This document shows positions 12,668-42,999 of a DNA stretch of 64,000 nucleotides, in pieces; position 1 is the stretch's first letter; every line of letters begins with the position of its first letter. The translations under genes and the position numbers were made by a program. Below the pieces are notes generated by a model. That model ran no database searches. It had not been told where the DNA came from and saw only the letters and a list, made by a program, of their open reading frames with translations. This DNA is from Muscardinus avellanarius (lineage: Eukaryota; Chordata; Mammalia; Rodentia; Gliridae), in the NCBI GenBank assembly GCA_963383645.1, contig OY726557.1, forward strand, positions 151,147,860 through 151,211,859, written 5' to 3'.

Positions 12668-12836
12668 GTTCCAGATTTTTTTTTTTAATTGGTGCACTGT
12701 ATTCATACATCATAGTGGGATACAAACTTTTGTAGACATACATGCACACATCGCCCAGTCAGCCCCCACCCGATCCCCACCCCATTCCCTCCCCATCCTT
12801 CCTTCCCATGCTTGGCTTAGTGGTTGACATCTAGTA
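12668..12836 (-). mobile_element. 5'-truncated L1 3' end, antisense
   Basis: The - strand reads caaccactaagccaagcatg ... gatgtatgaatacagtgcac then an A-rich tail (the T run at 12668). It matches the L1 3' end at 53985-54140, so it is the same local L1 family, truncated to about 170 bp. Confidence 0.75.
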
Positions 12837-13019
12837 TTATAGCAATTTATCCAAAATTAAAAATGATAATCTCACATAACAGTTTCATTTGTCTGATACC
12901 AAGCTTTTGATGACTTAAAGATAACATTTCAATATTTCTTTTTGCTTTCTTTCTTACCAGAGAATATTTTTTTCTATTTTTTTAGGTGAGACTATCATAT
13001 ATTTATATATTTATTTTTC

Positions 13020-13960
13020 AGAAAAAAAATCTAACCTAATATGGAAAATGGACTCTAGATACCCAAAATGATCTTGAAAAAGAACAAAGCTAGAAGATAT
13101 ATATTTTCTGATTTCAAACCATATAAAGCTACAATAATTGAAACAGTGTAGTACTATTCTAAAGGCAGATATATAAACCATTGGAGTTAAATAAAAGCCT
13201 AGAGCTAAATTCTTCCCTATATTGTCAAATTATTATTATTATTATTTTTTTTTTTTTTTTTTTTTTTGGTGGTACTGGGGTTCCTGGAAGCCCTTCTACC
13301 TCCGGGCTACACTCCCAGACCTATTTTTTATACTTTTTTATTTGGAAACAGGGTCTCATAAGCCAGCGCGCGCGGCTGGCTTTGAACCTGCGCGATCCTC
13401 CTGTCTCTGCCTCCCAAGCGCGGGGATTACAAGCGTGCGCCACCACGCCCGGCTGTCAAATTATTTTTGACAAGGTTTCCATGAACATTTGGTGGTAGAA
13501 ATAATAATCTTTTAACTAAATATTGCTGAAAAATAATAATTACATGGAAAAGAATAAAATTGGACCCTTACCTAATCCCATATACAAATATTAACTCAAA
13601 ATAGATAAAAGACCTAAATATAAATCTTAAGACTATAAACTTTTAGGAGAAAATCTGGGTCATAAAACCTCACAACACTGAAATTGACAGTGATTTCTTG
13701 GATATGATTTCAATGGCACAGGCAACAGAAGAGTATACAAACTCCCTAAAAAATAAAAAAAAATTGTATATCCAAAGACAATGTAAAGAGAGTTAAGAGT
13801 TACTAATATAGCATGGGATAAAATATTTCCAAACGCTATATCTGAAGGTATATTAATATTCCAACTAGAAATCCTAAAAATTAACAACAATAAAGGCAAA
13901 CAATACCCTTTACAGATAGGTAAAAGACTAACATAAATAATGAATCTCCACAGATAACCA
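13020..13960 (+). mobile_element. L1 ORF2 C-terminal remnant
   Basis: 13020-13215 and 13460-13960 read like the C-terminal part of L1 ORF2 (atattaactcaaaatagata, aagacctaaatataaatctt). Interrupted by a SINE (13238-13455, -) and cut off by the antisense L1 at 13964. Stops and deletions throughout. Confidence 0.7.
13238..13455 (-). repeat. B1-ID SINE, antisense, young
   Basis: Antisense copy with a long T run (A tail) and intact CpGs in the 7SL part (cgcgcgcgg, caccacgcccggc). tgtcaaattatt(a/t)tt flanks both sides as a target duplication. Confidence 0.88.
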
Positions 13961-13963
13961 ATC

Positions 13964-14850
13964 TTAGTTGTCTGTTGGATGGAAAATCTTGTTTCTCTGG
14001 TTCTGGTGTGTGTTACCTATTTCTTCTTTGTAGTTAATCTCTTTGAGTATTTTCTCTAGTGCTAGTTTTGAAGACATAAATTCCTTCAGTTTCTGTTTGT
14101 CATGGAAGCTTGTTATTTCCCCATCTAATTTGATAGAAAGTTTTGCTGGGTAGGAAATTTTTGGCTGGAAGTTGTTTTCTTTCAGAGTTTGGAATATGTT
14201 ACTCCAAGCCCTTCTGGCTCTCATGACTTGGTTTGGGAAGTCTGGAGTGATTCTAATTGGTTTGCCTCTGAATGTCACTTGGTCCTTTGTTTTTGTTGCC
14301 TTTAAGATTCTCTGCTTGGCTTCCACATTGGTCATTTTGACAATTATGTGGCGTGGGGAACCTCTTCTCCGATCCTGTCTAAAGGCAGTTCTGTAAGTTT
14401 CCTGGACCTGTGTACCAACCTCTTGCTCTATATTTGGAAAATTTTCTGCTATTCCTTCCTTGAAGAGATTGTTGATCCCTTTGGTTTCACTTTCTTTTCC
14501 CTCCTCTATTCCAATTATTCTTAGGTTAGCTCTCTTAAAATGGGCCCATATTTCTTCAATGTCAGATTCCTGCTGTTGGATATTTTTTTCTAGATTAGAA
14601 ACTATGCGTTCATATTGGAGAACATGTGGTCTAATCGGTTGTTTTTGCTTTGAATTGAGGCCTTTACTTCGTTAATTGCATCCTTTATTCTTTTGGCTCT
14701 CTCTAAATTCTTTTAGAAGCACCTCTATTATTTCTACAGTTATTTTCCTGATTTGATCTTCTAAAAATCTCTGATTTTCTATTTTATCGGGTTCTGATGT
14801 TGTGGGGTTGTGGGTATTCATTGCTCCATTGTTATTCCTCTTTCCCATGA
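13964..14850 (-). pseudogene. L1 ORF1p, one frameshift
   Basis: L1 ORF1p is a trimeric RNA-binding chaperone. N-terminal and coiled-coil parts (14850-14672) are in one frame and the RRM and C-terminal parts (to 13970, ending FHPTDN) in another. The shift lies around aaagaataaaggatgcaatt, where the conserved KDAINEVKASIQSK reading changes frame. Otherwise open, so the insertion is fairly recent. Confidence 0.75.
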
Positions 14851-15617
14851 TTTCGGAAGTTTGTGCCTTCTCTGGGTTCTTCCCTTGGCTCACTATGACT
14901 TCACTTAAGGTGCTCTGGGTCTCGAGTCAGTAGTATCTCAGACCCCACTGCTCCTTTACTGGGTTGTATCACAGAGTCTCCGACCCGGGGAGTCGATAGA
15001 GGCTGCTTTAGAGTATGGGGGGTGCCAGGTTGCACGTTCTCCTATGGTGTGATATCTCTGCCACTGCCACTCCCCCACTGGGTCAAGTCCCAGGGAGTAC
15101 AGTACTGGGATTTCTCCTCTGTGGCCCGCAATTTGACTCACTGTTCTTGAGTACGCAGATGTAGCTGTACTGGACTCGGTGGATTCGCTGCTAGTGCCGC
15201 CGGTGGCAATATGGCGCCGCTGCTACGCCCTCGGCCATGAGGCTGGCGTATTTCTTCTTGGTTTTGAGTTCCACTTTGAGTCACTGCAGCGTGTGCTGAG
15301 CTCAGCCACTGGGAGCTTTAGATGCTCCCTGCGCTGAAAGATCCCACCTGGCTGTTCCGCAGCGGCTCACCTTGGCTTGCTGTAGCTGTCTGGTGAACTC
15401 ACCGCTGCCGCCGGCAGTAAAGCGCTGCTGCCGCGTCCTCGGGCATGAGGAGGCCGGTGTTATCTCCTCTGTGGCTCTGAGCTCTGTTCTCAGTCTGCTT
15501 TCTCTCTGGAGCCTGGTGATTTTTTTGTTTCTCTGGTGATGGTGTTTTCTGGCTATGAAAGGCGCTGATTTTGTGGTAATGGAGATTGGTTGTTCTCGGT
15601 CGCCATCTTCCCCAGCT
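13964..15617 (-). mobile_element. L1 5' half: 5'UTR and ORF1, antisense
   Basis: The - strand starts at about 15617 with an L1-like aagatggcgaccgagaac end and has a GC-rich 5'UTR with two monomer-like blocks (about 15180-15270 and 15390-15470, each ccgccgg ... ccatgagg or gcatgagg). ORF1 runs from about ATG 14850 (MGKRNNNGAMN) to TAA before 13964 with the RNA-binding segment RRGSPRHIIVKM. One frameshift near 14672 splits it. ORF2 and the 3' end are missing. Confidence 0.85.
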
Positions 15618-15835
15618 TCTTATTCTTTTCCTATTTTATATTTTATTTGGAAACTGGGTCTCTTAAGCCAGCAAAGCTGGCTTCAAACCTGTGTGATCCT
15701 CCTGTCTCCACCTCCCAAGTGCAGGGATTATAAGCCTATGCCACCACACCCAGCTTTTATTCTTTATTTTGAAACAAGGTTTCACTAAGTTGTTGAGGGC
15801 CTAAGTAGCTGAGACTGGCAGTGAACCTGTCCCAG
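15618..15835 (-). repeat. SINE fragments, antisense
   Basis: Two antisense B1-like blocks, 15620-15755 and 15756-15835, the second broken. They abut the L1 5' end. Confidence 0.7.
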
Positions 15836-15925
15836 ATTTTTTTATTAGGAGGGATGCTTAACTTGTAATTATTTTAAATACAAATGAGTTAAAACCTCTA
15901 ACCAAATGGATTGAAAAAAAAAAAA

Positions 15926-16600
15926 AGACCCAACTTAATGCTGCCTACAAGAGATTCATTTCCCCTTTAAAGACATACAAAGTTCAAAAGTAAGAATGGA
16001 AATAGATTCCATGTAAGTAGAAAGCAAGAAAGCAGAAAAGGCTAAATTTAGATACTGTAGATTAAGTTAGAAACTAAAGAAACAAAGAAGGTCATTTTAT
16101 GGTAGTGTGGTAGAGAAGTTACTAAAATGTAAGGCCATGTATCCAGGCAACTGCCTGAAGAACAGGTGGTAGTCTCATAGATCATAATATAGGTTGTAAG
16201 TCACATAGGTCACTCAATCACTGACTGCCATGTTTCAGCTTCTGTAATCCCACCTGCCTACTTCCACCCTTCGTTCTATAAAAGTGAGAGTTCATGTGGA
16301 GCTCGAGACGGGAGCTTTTCAGGAGCTATCCTAATTCCTTGCCTGCCAGTGTAATAATCTTCCTCTTTTCTACTTTAATTGGTTTTGGGTCTATTATTCC
16401 AGAGAATTTCTTCAACAACAGGTCAACTCATCAAGGGGACCTAACAATTATAAACATATATGCACCCACCATAGGAACATCTAAATACATACTGCAATAC
16501 AATAATGGCAGGGAAATTCAGTATGATACTTTCAAAAGGATAATCAGAGAAGTCACTAAGGAAATACAGGACAAGAACTACATATTAGACTAAATGTCCT
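15926..16600 (+). mobile_element. L1 ORF2 endonuclease remnant split by an LTR
   Basis: 15926-16105 (gcctacaagagattcatttc) and 16421-16600 read as the EN domain of L1 ORF2 (HQGDLTIINIYAP). The LTR at 16106-16420 lies between them at the expected break. Confidence 0.75.
16106..16420 (+). mobile_element. Solo ERV-type LTR (family shared with 45025-45403)
   Basis: TG...CA ends, a CTATAAAA box near 16276 and a conserved block (tttcagcttctgtaa, cctgccta, cttccaccctt, gagagttcatgtggagctc). Inserted in the L1 EN sequence. The flanks ggtag and ggtca resemble each other but are not a clean duplication. Confidence 0.7.
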
Positions 16601-16619
16601 TTAAAGTACTGCAACTTTA

Positions 16620-16890
16620 AAGGGCAATTAGGGCAGTTATAACAAAGTCCCACAGCCTGACCGGCTTAAACAAACTTTTCCTCATAGTTCTGGTAGCTAG
16701 AAGACAGATCCAGATGTTGGCAGGATTGTTATCTTCCAAGGCTTTTCTCAAACCTTGCAGATGCTGCCTTTCTCCCGGTGTCTTCACGCTGTCATCAGTT
16801 TGTGTGTGTCTGTATCCAAATCTCTTCTTAAGACATCAGTCATATGGATTAGGGTTTACCTATGGCTCTCACTCTAACTTAATTATCTCT
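16620..16890 (-). mobile_element. Possible MaLR-like repeat, antisense
   Basis: agttataacaaagtcccaca, gcttaaacaaactttt and atcagtcatatggattaggg resemble common mammalian LTR consensus in reverse. Weak match. Confidence 0.35.
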
Positions 16891-16895
16891 TTTTG

Positions 16896-17905
16896 TAGAT
16901 GTGTGGTGCTAGAGATTGAGCCCAGGGCCATTCTACTTCTGAACTGCAGCCCAAGCCCTTTTTTATTTGTTTTATTTTGAAACAGGGAATCACCAAGTTA
17001 CTGCAGTTGTTCGCCATCCTGCCATCCTCCTGTCTCAGCCTCCTAAGTACTGGGATTATGGGCATGTGCCAACACACTTGACTACCTTTTTTTTTTTAAA
17101 AAAAAGCCCTATTTCTAAATAGTTACATTCTGAGAATTAGGACTTCAACATAAGAATTCTGACCGGTTAAAATTCAGCCGATAGCACATTTTAATTAATT
17201 AAAGCATCTATTAAGGTGCCTGCTGCATGCACAGTGGATCCTGGATATATAGTAACTATTAAAAAGCAAAAAGAAAACAAAGAAAAAAGTTCCTAAAAAG
17301 ATTAAATAAAGCCGGGCGTGGTGGCGCACGCTTGTAATCCTCGCGCTTGGGAGGCGCAGACAGGAGGATCGCGCTGGTTCAAAGTCAGCCACGGTGGCTT
17401 AAGAGACCCTGTTTCCAAATAAAAAACCATAAAACAAAAATAGGTCTGGGAGTGTAGCCTGGAGGTAGAAGGGCTTCCAGGAACCCCAGTACCACCAAAA
17501 AAGAAAAAAAAAAAAAAAGATTAAATAATCACCCACAATAACAACAGATAGGGTTTTTTGTTTTGCTCTTGGTCTTGCTAGGCAAGTGCTACACCACTGG
17601 ACTGTACTCATAACCCGGGCTAGTTCTGTGATTTATATACACTGGGTTGGCTGAAGAAGGCCTTCTAATTTGACTCTTTTAGACAGCTGATAATCCCTAA
17701 AAGGAATCATAACTTCTTCTGGATCAAAGATGGAAAAGTTAAATAATCTACTAAATTTTAGGGGATGGCTTAGGCTTGGTGGCCCATACCTATAATCTCA
17801 GCAATTCAGGAGGCTGAAGCAGGAGGATCACAAGTTCAAGGCCAGCCTTGGTGACACCCTATCTCAAAATTAAAAAGCCTGGGATGTAGCTCAGTTTAAA
17901 AATTC
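16896..17905. repeat. SINE group
   Basis: 16896-17085 (-), 17312-17520 (+, young, CpGs kept), 17767-17905 (+, old). No gene signal between them. Confidence 0.75.
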
Positions 17906-18304
17906 CCTTTGCATTCCCTCTATATAGTGGAGAGACTATTTTGCTGACCTGAGTCTTGAGTACATGCATTTGAACTTCCATACATGTATCAGAATATCAG
18001 GATGGAAATAAATCTTTAAAAAAGACTTGAGGATAGAGAAATTTTCATCCATCCTCCCACTGTATTTGCTACTTAAAGATCTAAAAGACTTCTACAATGA
18101 AAAGAAAAACAGCAAGTTTTTAATGTTAAACTTCCAATCCACCTGGTCTCAGAAGTCTACCACAGAGCTATATCTGGAAAAAGTCAAACAGAACTGCACC
18201 CAAAAAAGGAGCTACTTATTTTTCTTCCTATCACCACTATGCAACAAAGCAATTAAACTTTTTAAAATCCTAATATACCTAATTTTACATATTAAGAGTT
18301 TTGG

Positions 18305-18450
18305 GCTGGGCGTGGTAGCACATGCTTGTAATCCCCGCACTTGGGAGGCTGAGACAGGAGGAACGCGCAGGTTCAAAGCCAGCCTCGCTGGCTTAAGAGA
18401 CCCTGTTTCCAAATAAAATATAAAATAGGTCTGAGAGTGTAGCCCCCCCC
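18305..18450 (+). repeat. B1-ID SINE, 3' truncated
   Basis: Sense copy ending in a run of C (agcccccccc) inside the ID part. Confidence 0.8.
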
Positions 18451-18571
18451 AAGAAAAAGTTTGGTAATGATTCAGTTTTTACCCAGAATTATACCTGCAT
18501 TATACAAAGCAACTAGATTGTCATCTAAAGGAATTCTCATGAATCACTATAATTAGAAAACACTTCTTTTG

Positions 18572-18936
18572 CCGGGCGCTTGTAATCCCCACGCTTGGGA
18601 GGTGGAGACAGGAGGATTGCGCTGGCTTAAGAAACCCTGTTTCCAAATTAGAAAAGTATAAAAATAGGTTTCGGAGTATAGCCCGGAGGTAGGGCTTTCA
18701 GGAACCCAGTGCCACCCAAAAAAAAAAGAAAACACTTTTTTTTTTTTTTGGTGGTACTGGAGTTCCTGGAAGCCCTTCTACATCCGGGCTACACTCCCAG
18801 ACCTATTTTTACATTTTTTTTTATTTTGGAAACAGGGTCTCCTAAGCCAGCGCGCGGCTGACTTCAAACCTGCGCCATCCTCCTGTCTCTGCCTCCCAAG
18901 CGCAGGGATTACAAGCGTGCGCCACCACGCCGGGCA
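18572..18936. repeat. Inverted SINE pair at one target site
   Basis: Sense SINE 18572-18722 and antisense SINE 18738-18936, tail to tail. The sequence agaaaacactt occurs before, between and after them, so both used the same target. The arms can pair into a long hairpin just beyond the BIRC2 3' end. Confidence 0.88.
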
Positions 18937-18939
18937 AGA

Positions 18940-19534
18940 AAACACTTCTTAATCTGTTTAATTAATTTTATTTAATAGAAATTGAGTAAAATGAAAACAT
19001 ATAAAAATTACTTCTTATATTAGGGTAGAAATTACATTCTGATGGTGCAATCTTTTTATTAAGATAGATCTCACAAAGTATGAAAATTGTGTTTATCAGT
19101 AACAGAAAAATCCTTATTTTACAACAGAAATGAAAAGCACCAAAGATAATTTGGCACAATAACTGATGAATTTCAGAGTTACTGATTTCTATAGTTCCTT
19201 TAAAATATACTGGTATTTAGTACTCAAAGCTGTCATAATGAATACCAAGTTCAGTAACTCCTGAAATGATCCATAACAAGCATTGATACTACTTGTGTAA
19301 TGCCTCCTGCTTTCACAGATACATACTAATTTAGTTCATCAAGCATAAACCTTACCCTGCAACTGAATAGATTAAAATTAAATATACAACACTTTTTTAG
19401 AAACAAAATTATTAGCACTAAAGCAAAGTATAACATGAATGTTACTAAATGAAAACCCAAACATTCCTTTTTTATTGCAGATGGCCTCCAATGGTCAATA
19501 TTTTAGACTTTTGTACAGGCTAATATGTAGCCTT
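18940..19534 (-). other. BIRC2: BIRC2 probable 3'UTR
   Basis: Non-repeat AT-rich sequence after the stop, up to the inverted SINE pair. TTTATT (AATAAA on the gene strand) occurs at 19471-19476 and 18967-18972. The second would give a 3'UTR of about 590 nt. True end unknown. Confidence 0.4.
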
Positions 19535-38429
<18,895 letters not shown>

Positions 38430-39835
38430 CTAAAACTTTCACATGAAATTTCTCATCTCCTTACACTAGAATTTTATCACAAAAAGAAATCAAATGATAG
38501 ACTCCTACTTAAGTAGAATCCACTATAATTTCATTACTGGATTTTTATCCGATTTTACATTCAGGATGAGTTTCTCTCCTAAATAATAAAGATATTTAGT
38601 ACTCTTTGGGATCATCTGAACTCTTTTAGGTAACCCACGTGCTATTTGCTCATAACTTGGTATAGTAATTAACCTGAAGGTCTATGTACTTCTGAAAATA
38701 CTAAAACTTAATTTGTCAAAACAATTTATATTCTCAAAATTCTAAGCAACTATAGAATACCTATTTTTGCCTTTAATTTGCTTTGGGTCACAAGCCTGGA
38801 TAACAAGACAATTTCCAATTATGCCACAAAAATAAAGTTAAATGAAGGCTTTTTTGTATTTACAAGCACTTTAATATGACATCCAAAATAATCACATTTT
38901 ATTCTAACAAACTAATTAAAATCTACATATGGTCAAATTATCTAAAGGCTAATTTCACACAGCTTATAAATGAAGAATTTAAGTGAGTAATATTAGCTAT
39001 AGGTAACAACTTTTGGAGAAGTCAACACTCAAAAACCTTATCTATGCCCATTATAGAATATAAAGCATCAAATGAATTTTGCTTAAAGCTTACAAACTGT
39101 TAACTCTTTTTATTAAATATTATCTGTATTTGTTGATATTTTCTTTAGCATCATTATATGTCTTTCTTCCTAAGTGTATATACCACTTTATTATACCTGG
39201 TCAAATGAAGGTATTTTCTCCATAAACTTAAGTAGTTAACCATAAAACTTCCACAGCACAGTTTGCACACTGCATTAAAAAAAATAAACTATTCATTTAA
39301 GACCCATTCAATTACATTTACTATGTTCTAATTTAAGGCTGAATTAATTTGTTAAAAGACATAGCTATCTTCTGGTTTCACAAATGTCTTTTCAAAATAT
39401 TGTATTAACAACAGAATTATTGCTTACACATAATATACCAGTAATTTACTGGCCTGATTTCTGAAAACTTTCCAATAGTTTAAAAATATAATTCATATAC
39501 AAAATTACACTCCATAGAATTCAAATTATATCCCTTATAAAGCTTGTTGTTTCCATAATGGGATCTATTTCTGCAGGGGAAAAACTATAGTGGGGGTTCT
39601 TCAGTGATATAAATCTGAAAAGAAAAAAAAAATATTTTAGAACTGTAATTACAAGGCAAATAGAACTTAAGAGTCATTCAGTAAAGTCTAATACTGATTA
39701 CATATTAGATAATACATCTTTGTTCCAGCAATTTATCACCAAAACTTTCTAATTAAAAAAGTTCTTGAATAGAAGAGATATATGCAATATATTCCCCCAC
39801 AACACTAACTACACGTCTCTTAAAAATTTAAAAGA
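38430..39835. other. BIRC2 intron 1, repeat-poor part
   Basis: 1.4 kb without a SINE directly upstream of the first coding exon, very AT-rich. No motif stands out. It may hold regulatory sequence or alternative leader exons; not shown by sequence alone. Confidence 0.4.
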
Positions 39836-39837
39836 AA

Positions 39838-40669
39838 ACCTGGGTGAGGTGGTACAAGCCTGTAGTCCTACCAGTACTTGGGAGGCTGAGACAGGAGGAT
39901 TATAGGTTAAAAGTCTCAGCAACTTATACCCTCAGCAACTTAGGGAAACTCTATTTTGAATTTTTTTTTTAACTTTTAAAAAGGGTATAGCTCTGAGGTA
40001 GAGGGCCCCTGAGTTGAATCTCCGGTTAAGAAAGAAAAGAAAAGAAAAGAAAAGAGAAAATCAAAGACAACACACCTGTAATCTCAATATTCGGGAAGCT
40101 GAGACAGGAGGATCACAAAGTTTGAGGCCAGTTTCAACAATTTAGCAAAACCCCGTTTCAAAACCTAAAATCAGGCTGGGGGTGTACCTCAGAGGTAGAA
40201 TGCCCCTGGGTTCAATTCCCTGTACCACCACAAAAAATAAAAAAAGAAAAGAAAAGAAAGAATCTTAAAGACAGCTGGACATTTCTACATAGGAAAACAT
40301 TTCATCCTCACTCTCCTCCCCCCCCCCTTTGGTATTGGAGATTAAACCCAGGGACATTCTACCTCTGAGCTACACCCGCAGCCCTATTTTTTATTCTTTA
40401 TTTTGAAACAGGGTCTCACAAAGTTGCTGAGGCTGGCAGAGAACCTGCAGATCCTCCTCTCTCTCAGCTCCCCAAGTACTGGGCTTACAAGAATGCCCCA
40501 CCACTCCTGGCTCTTTCTTCCCTTTTTCAAATTTAAAGATAACATCTCAACCAGGTACGGTGGTGCATACCTATATAATCCCAGTTCTTGGGAGGGTGAG
40601 ACAGAAGGAGCACAGGTTCAAGACCAGTCAGCCTCATCAGACTCTCAGCAATTCTGCAAGACCCTGTCT

Positions 40670-40708
<39 letters not shown>

Positions 40709-40930
40709 CAGGGCTTGGTGGCACCAGCTTGTAATCCCAGCATTTGGGAGGCTGAGACAAGAGGATCTGGGTTCGCAGACAGCCTCAGCTACTTAGCTAA
40801 GCCTTCGCAACTCAGTGAGACCCTGTTTCGAAACTAAAAAGACTAAAAAATAGGATGGGGGTGTAGCTCGGAGGTACTATGCTCCTGGGTACTCCCCCAA
40901 TACTGTAAAGAAAAGAAGAAAGAAGAACGA
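39838..40930. repeat. SINE cluster in BIRC2 intron 1
   Basis: 39838-40060 (+), 40065-40260 (+), 40330-40513 (-), 40551-40706 (+, ending in a run of about 34 A), 40707-40930 (+). Confidence 0.8.
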
Positions 40931-41227
40931 AGAAGAGATTCCATCACACTCCTTCAATGACAGCACGGTAGTCATTAGAAAGCAACATTATTCAATGTCA
41001 AGTCTCTCCAGGACTGGGCAAACTGCCTAGTCTACTGAGGGTAGGAAGCCAGAGGAGGAGTTCATTAATATAAAAGACTATCATTTCCTCACAACTCCAA
41101 GGGAACAATCACAGAAAGCAACTAAAAAATAAAAATAAAAAAATAATAAAAAGATAAAATAGTCTGTAAAACACTGGCCTTGGCAATAATCACTTGCACT
41201 AATGCCTTAATAACACCATGTCATAGG

Positions 41228-41335
41228 GCCTTTCTTCCCTTTTTTTATTTTTCCTGATCAGGGCTGGGGTTGAACCCTGGGTGTCATGTACGCTGGGCAG
41301 GCGCTGTGACACTGAACTATACCTCCAGCCCCGTT
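41228..41335 (-). repeat. ID element, antisense, at CpG-island edge
   Basis: Reads actgaactatacctccagcc near its end. Lies about 150 bp from the CpG-rich block. Confidence 0.7.
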
Positions 41336-41479
41336 TATCTTTATAGATTTTTTTCAGCGTTCCGATCTTGCTCTCTGTATGCAAACTGGAGCTGGGCGGG
41401 GGACTGAGTGAAAGGGCAAACAAGAGAAACGATGGGCTTTACCCACTAACTTCCCGGAGTTATTTCTCACAGCTCACCA

Positions 41480-42200
41480 CGCCGGGCTACTGCAGAGCGG
41501 CAGCGCGCAGGCCGCAGGGTGCGGTGGGGCTCCGCGGCCGCACAGGCCCGCGCGCGGGACACCGACGAGCGCCCGGGGTAAAGTTTAAGTCCGGGGGCGG
41601 CAGAGGTGGGCGGTGGCCAAAACAGGCTCCAAAACACGTCATTTTTTAAAACCTCCCTTTCGACTGTAGGTCCTGAAGTTGGGGTACGAATTAAAGGAAG
41701 GCCTCGGGGAGAGGGCGACGGGCCGCCGGGCGCAGGCCGGCTCCCCTCCTCCTCCTCCTCCCCCTCGGGCCGCAACGTCCGGGACGTGGGCGACGCCGGC
41801 CCGCAAACCCGGCCCGCCCCGCGCCGCCCGGGCCCGGAAGGAGCTGCACTCACCGCAGCGCCGGCGCAGCCGACATCGAAGCGGGGCGGCCGCCCGGAGG
41901 CCTCCGCGAACACCAAGCGGCGAGTCCACCGAGGCGCAATGGGCGCCGGGTGCTCCGCTCCGCTCCGCCACCGCGAACCCAAAACCCCCCGCCCCAGCTG
42001 GGCCGACGCCGACGCACGGTGACGTCGGCGCGTGGCTCCCGGCAGCCGCCGCGCGAGGGCGTTAGAGAGCCGACGGCCCCGAGCGGATGGAGCGCGTTCC
42101 GCTTCCGGAAGGGGAACTTCCGGATGACGTCATGGCGCCGGGAAGAGGCGGGGCGCTTTAAAGGTCAGCCCTTTCCCACAGTCTAGCGGTCTCCCGGGGT
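41480..42200 (-). promoter_or_regulatory. BIRC2: CpG-island promoter of BIRC2
   Basis: Very GC- and CpG-rich block in an otherwise AT-rich window, 3 kb upstream of the first coding exon. Motifs: palindromic ETS site CTTCCGGAAG 42102-42111, kB-like GGGAACTTCC 42112-42121, full CRE TGACGTCA 42125-42132, GC box GGCGGGGC 42147-42154, and a second CRE-like tgacgtcg near 42020. On the - strand a consensus donor (CTGCG|GTGAGT) at 41853 would end a non-coding first exon at 41854. Several long reading frames cross the island but none resembles a known protein; they follow from stop-poor GC-rich sequence. Confidence 0.8.
41854..42120 (-). other. BIRC2: Candidate BIRC2 non-coding exon 1
   Basis: Inferred from the donor G|GTGAGTGC at 41853-41852 and the promoter motifs just upstream. 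The start site is not defined by sequence; 42120 is only an upper guess. A weaker alternative donor (gtg|gtgagc) lies near 41474. Confidence 0.45.
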
Positions 42201-42379
42201 CGCAGTTCAGCGGACTCCGCTGGTCTTGAGTCTTGGACAGCCTGAGGAGTCGCCCTTTCCTGCTTGGGTGGTCCACACAGAACTTCCCAGTGTGACCCCT
42301 CTTTCGGTCAGCGGTGACTGCGTGTGAGGATGAAGACGGACTGGAGTTTTTTTGCCTTCAGTAAATGGAACCCTTCTTT

Positions 42380-42962
42380 CTTTCTTTTCAGTACTGGGGA
42401 TGGAACCCAGGGGCATTCTACCTTATAGCTACACCCCAAGCCCTATTTTTTATACTATATTTTGAAACAGGGTCTCACTAGTAGCTGAGGCTGCCCTGGA
42501 AACGCGATCCTGCCCTCAGTCTCCCAAATGCTGGGATTACAAGTGTGTGCCACCACGCCCAGCTGTAACCCTTCTTTCTCAGCATCAACATCCAGCAGCT
42601 GGCCTTGTAAATTGGGGGAAAAGGGAACGTGTTGGAAACGTGAAAGCAACAGGTTGGTTTTAAGGAAGAAGCATTTTACAATCCGCCACTGCTTTTTGTT
42701 TTTACTTTTAAGCTTTTCGTTTTCTGTTGTGGAGACATGCATAATAAAAGTTTTTTTTTTTTTTTTCCGTTTTGCAAAACCCAGGGGCATTCGATCTCCA
42801 GGCTACACCCCCAGCCCTATTTTTTATTCTTTATTTTGAAACAGGGTCTCACTGAGTTGCAAAGGGCCTCACTAAGTAGCTGAGGCTGTCCTCGAACAGA
42901 AATCCTCCAGTCTCAGCCTCCCAAATGCTGGGATTACAAACATGCGCTACCACGCCTGGCTA
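42380..42962 (-). repeat. Two antisense SINEs flanking the promoter
   Basis: 42380-42565 and 42745-42962. The first starts about 220 bp upstream of the CRE/ETS block, limiting the unique proximal promoter. Confidence 0.85.
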
Positions 42963-42999
42963 AAGAAGTGTATTTTAAATGCTGATCACTAAGCAACAT

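Noticed and set aside
41467..42065. Several long open frames on both strands in the CpG island
   Set aside because: GC-rich, stop-poor sequence; proteins are Arg/Pro/Ala-rich with no domain, and the block has promoter motifs and a non-coding exon donor.
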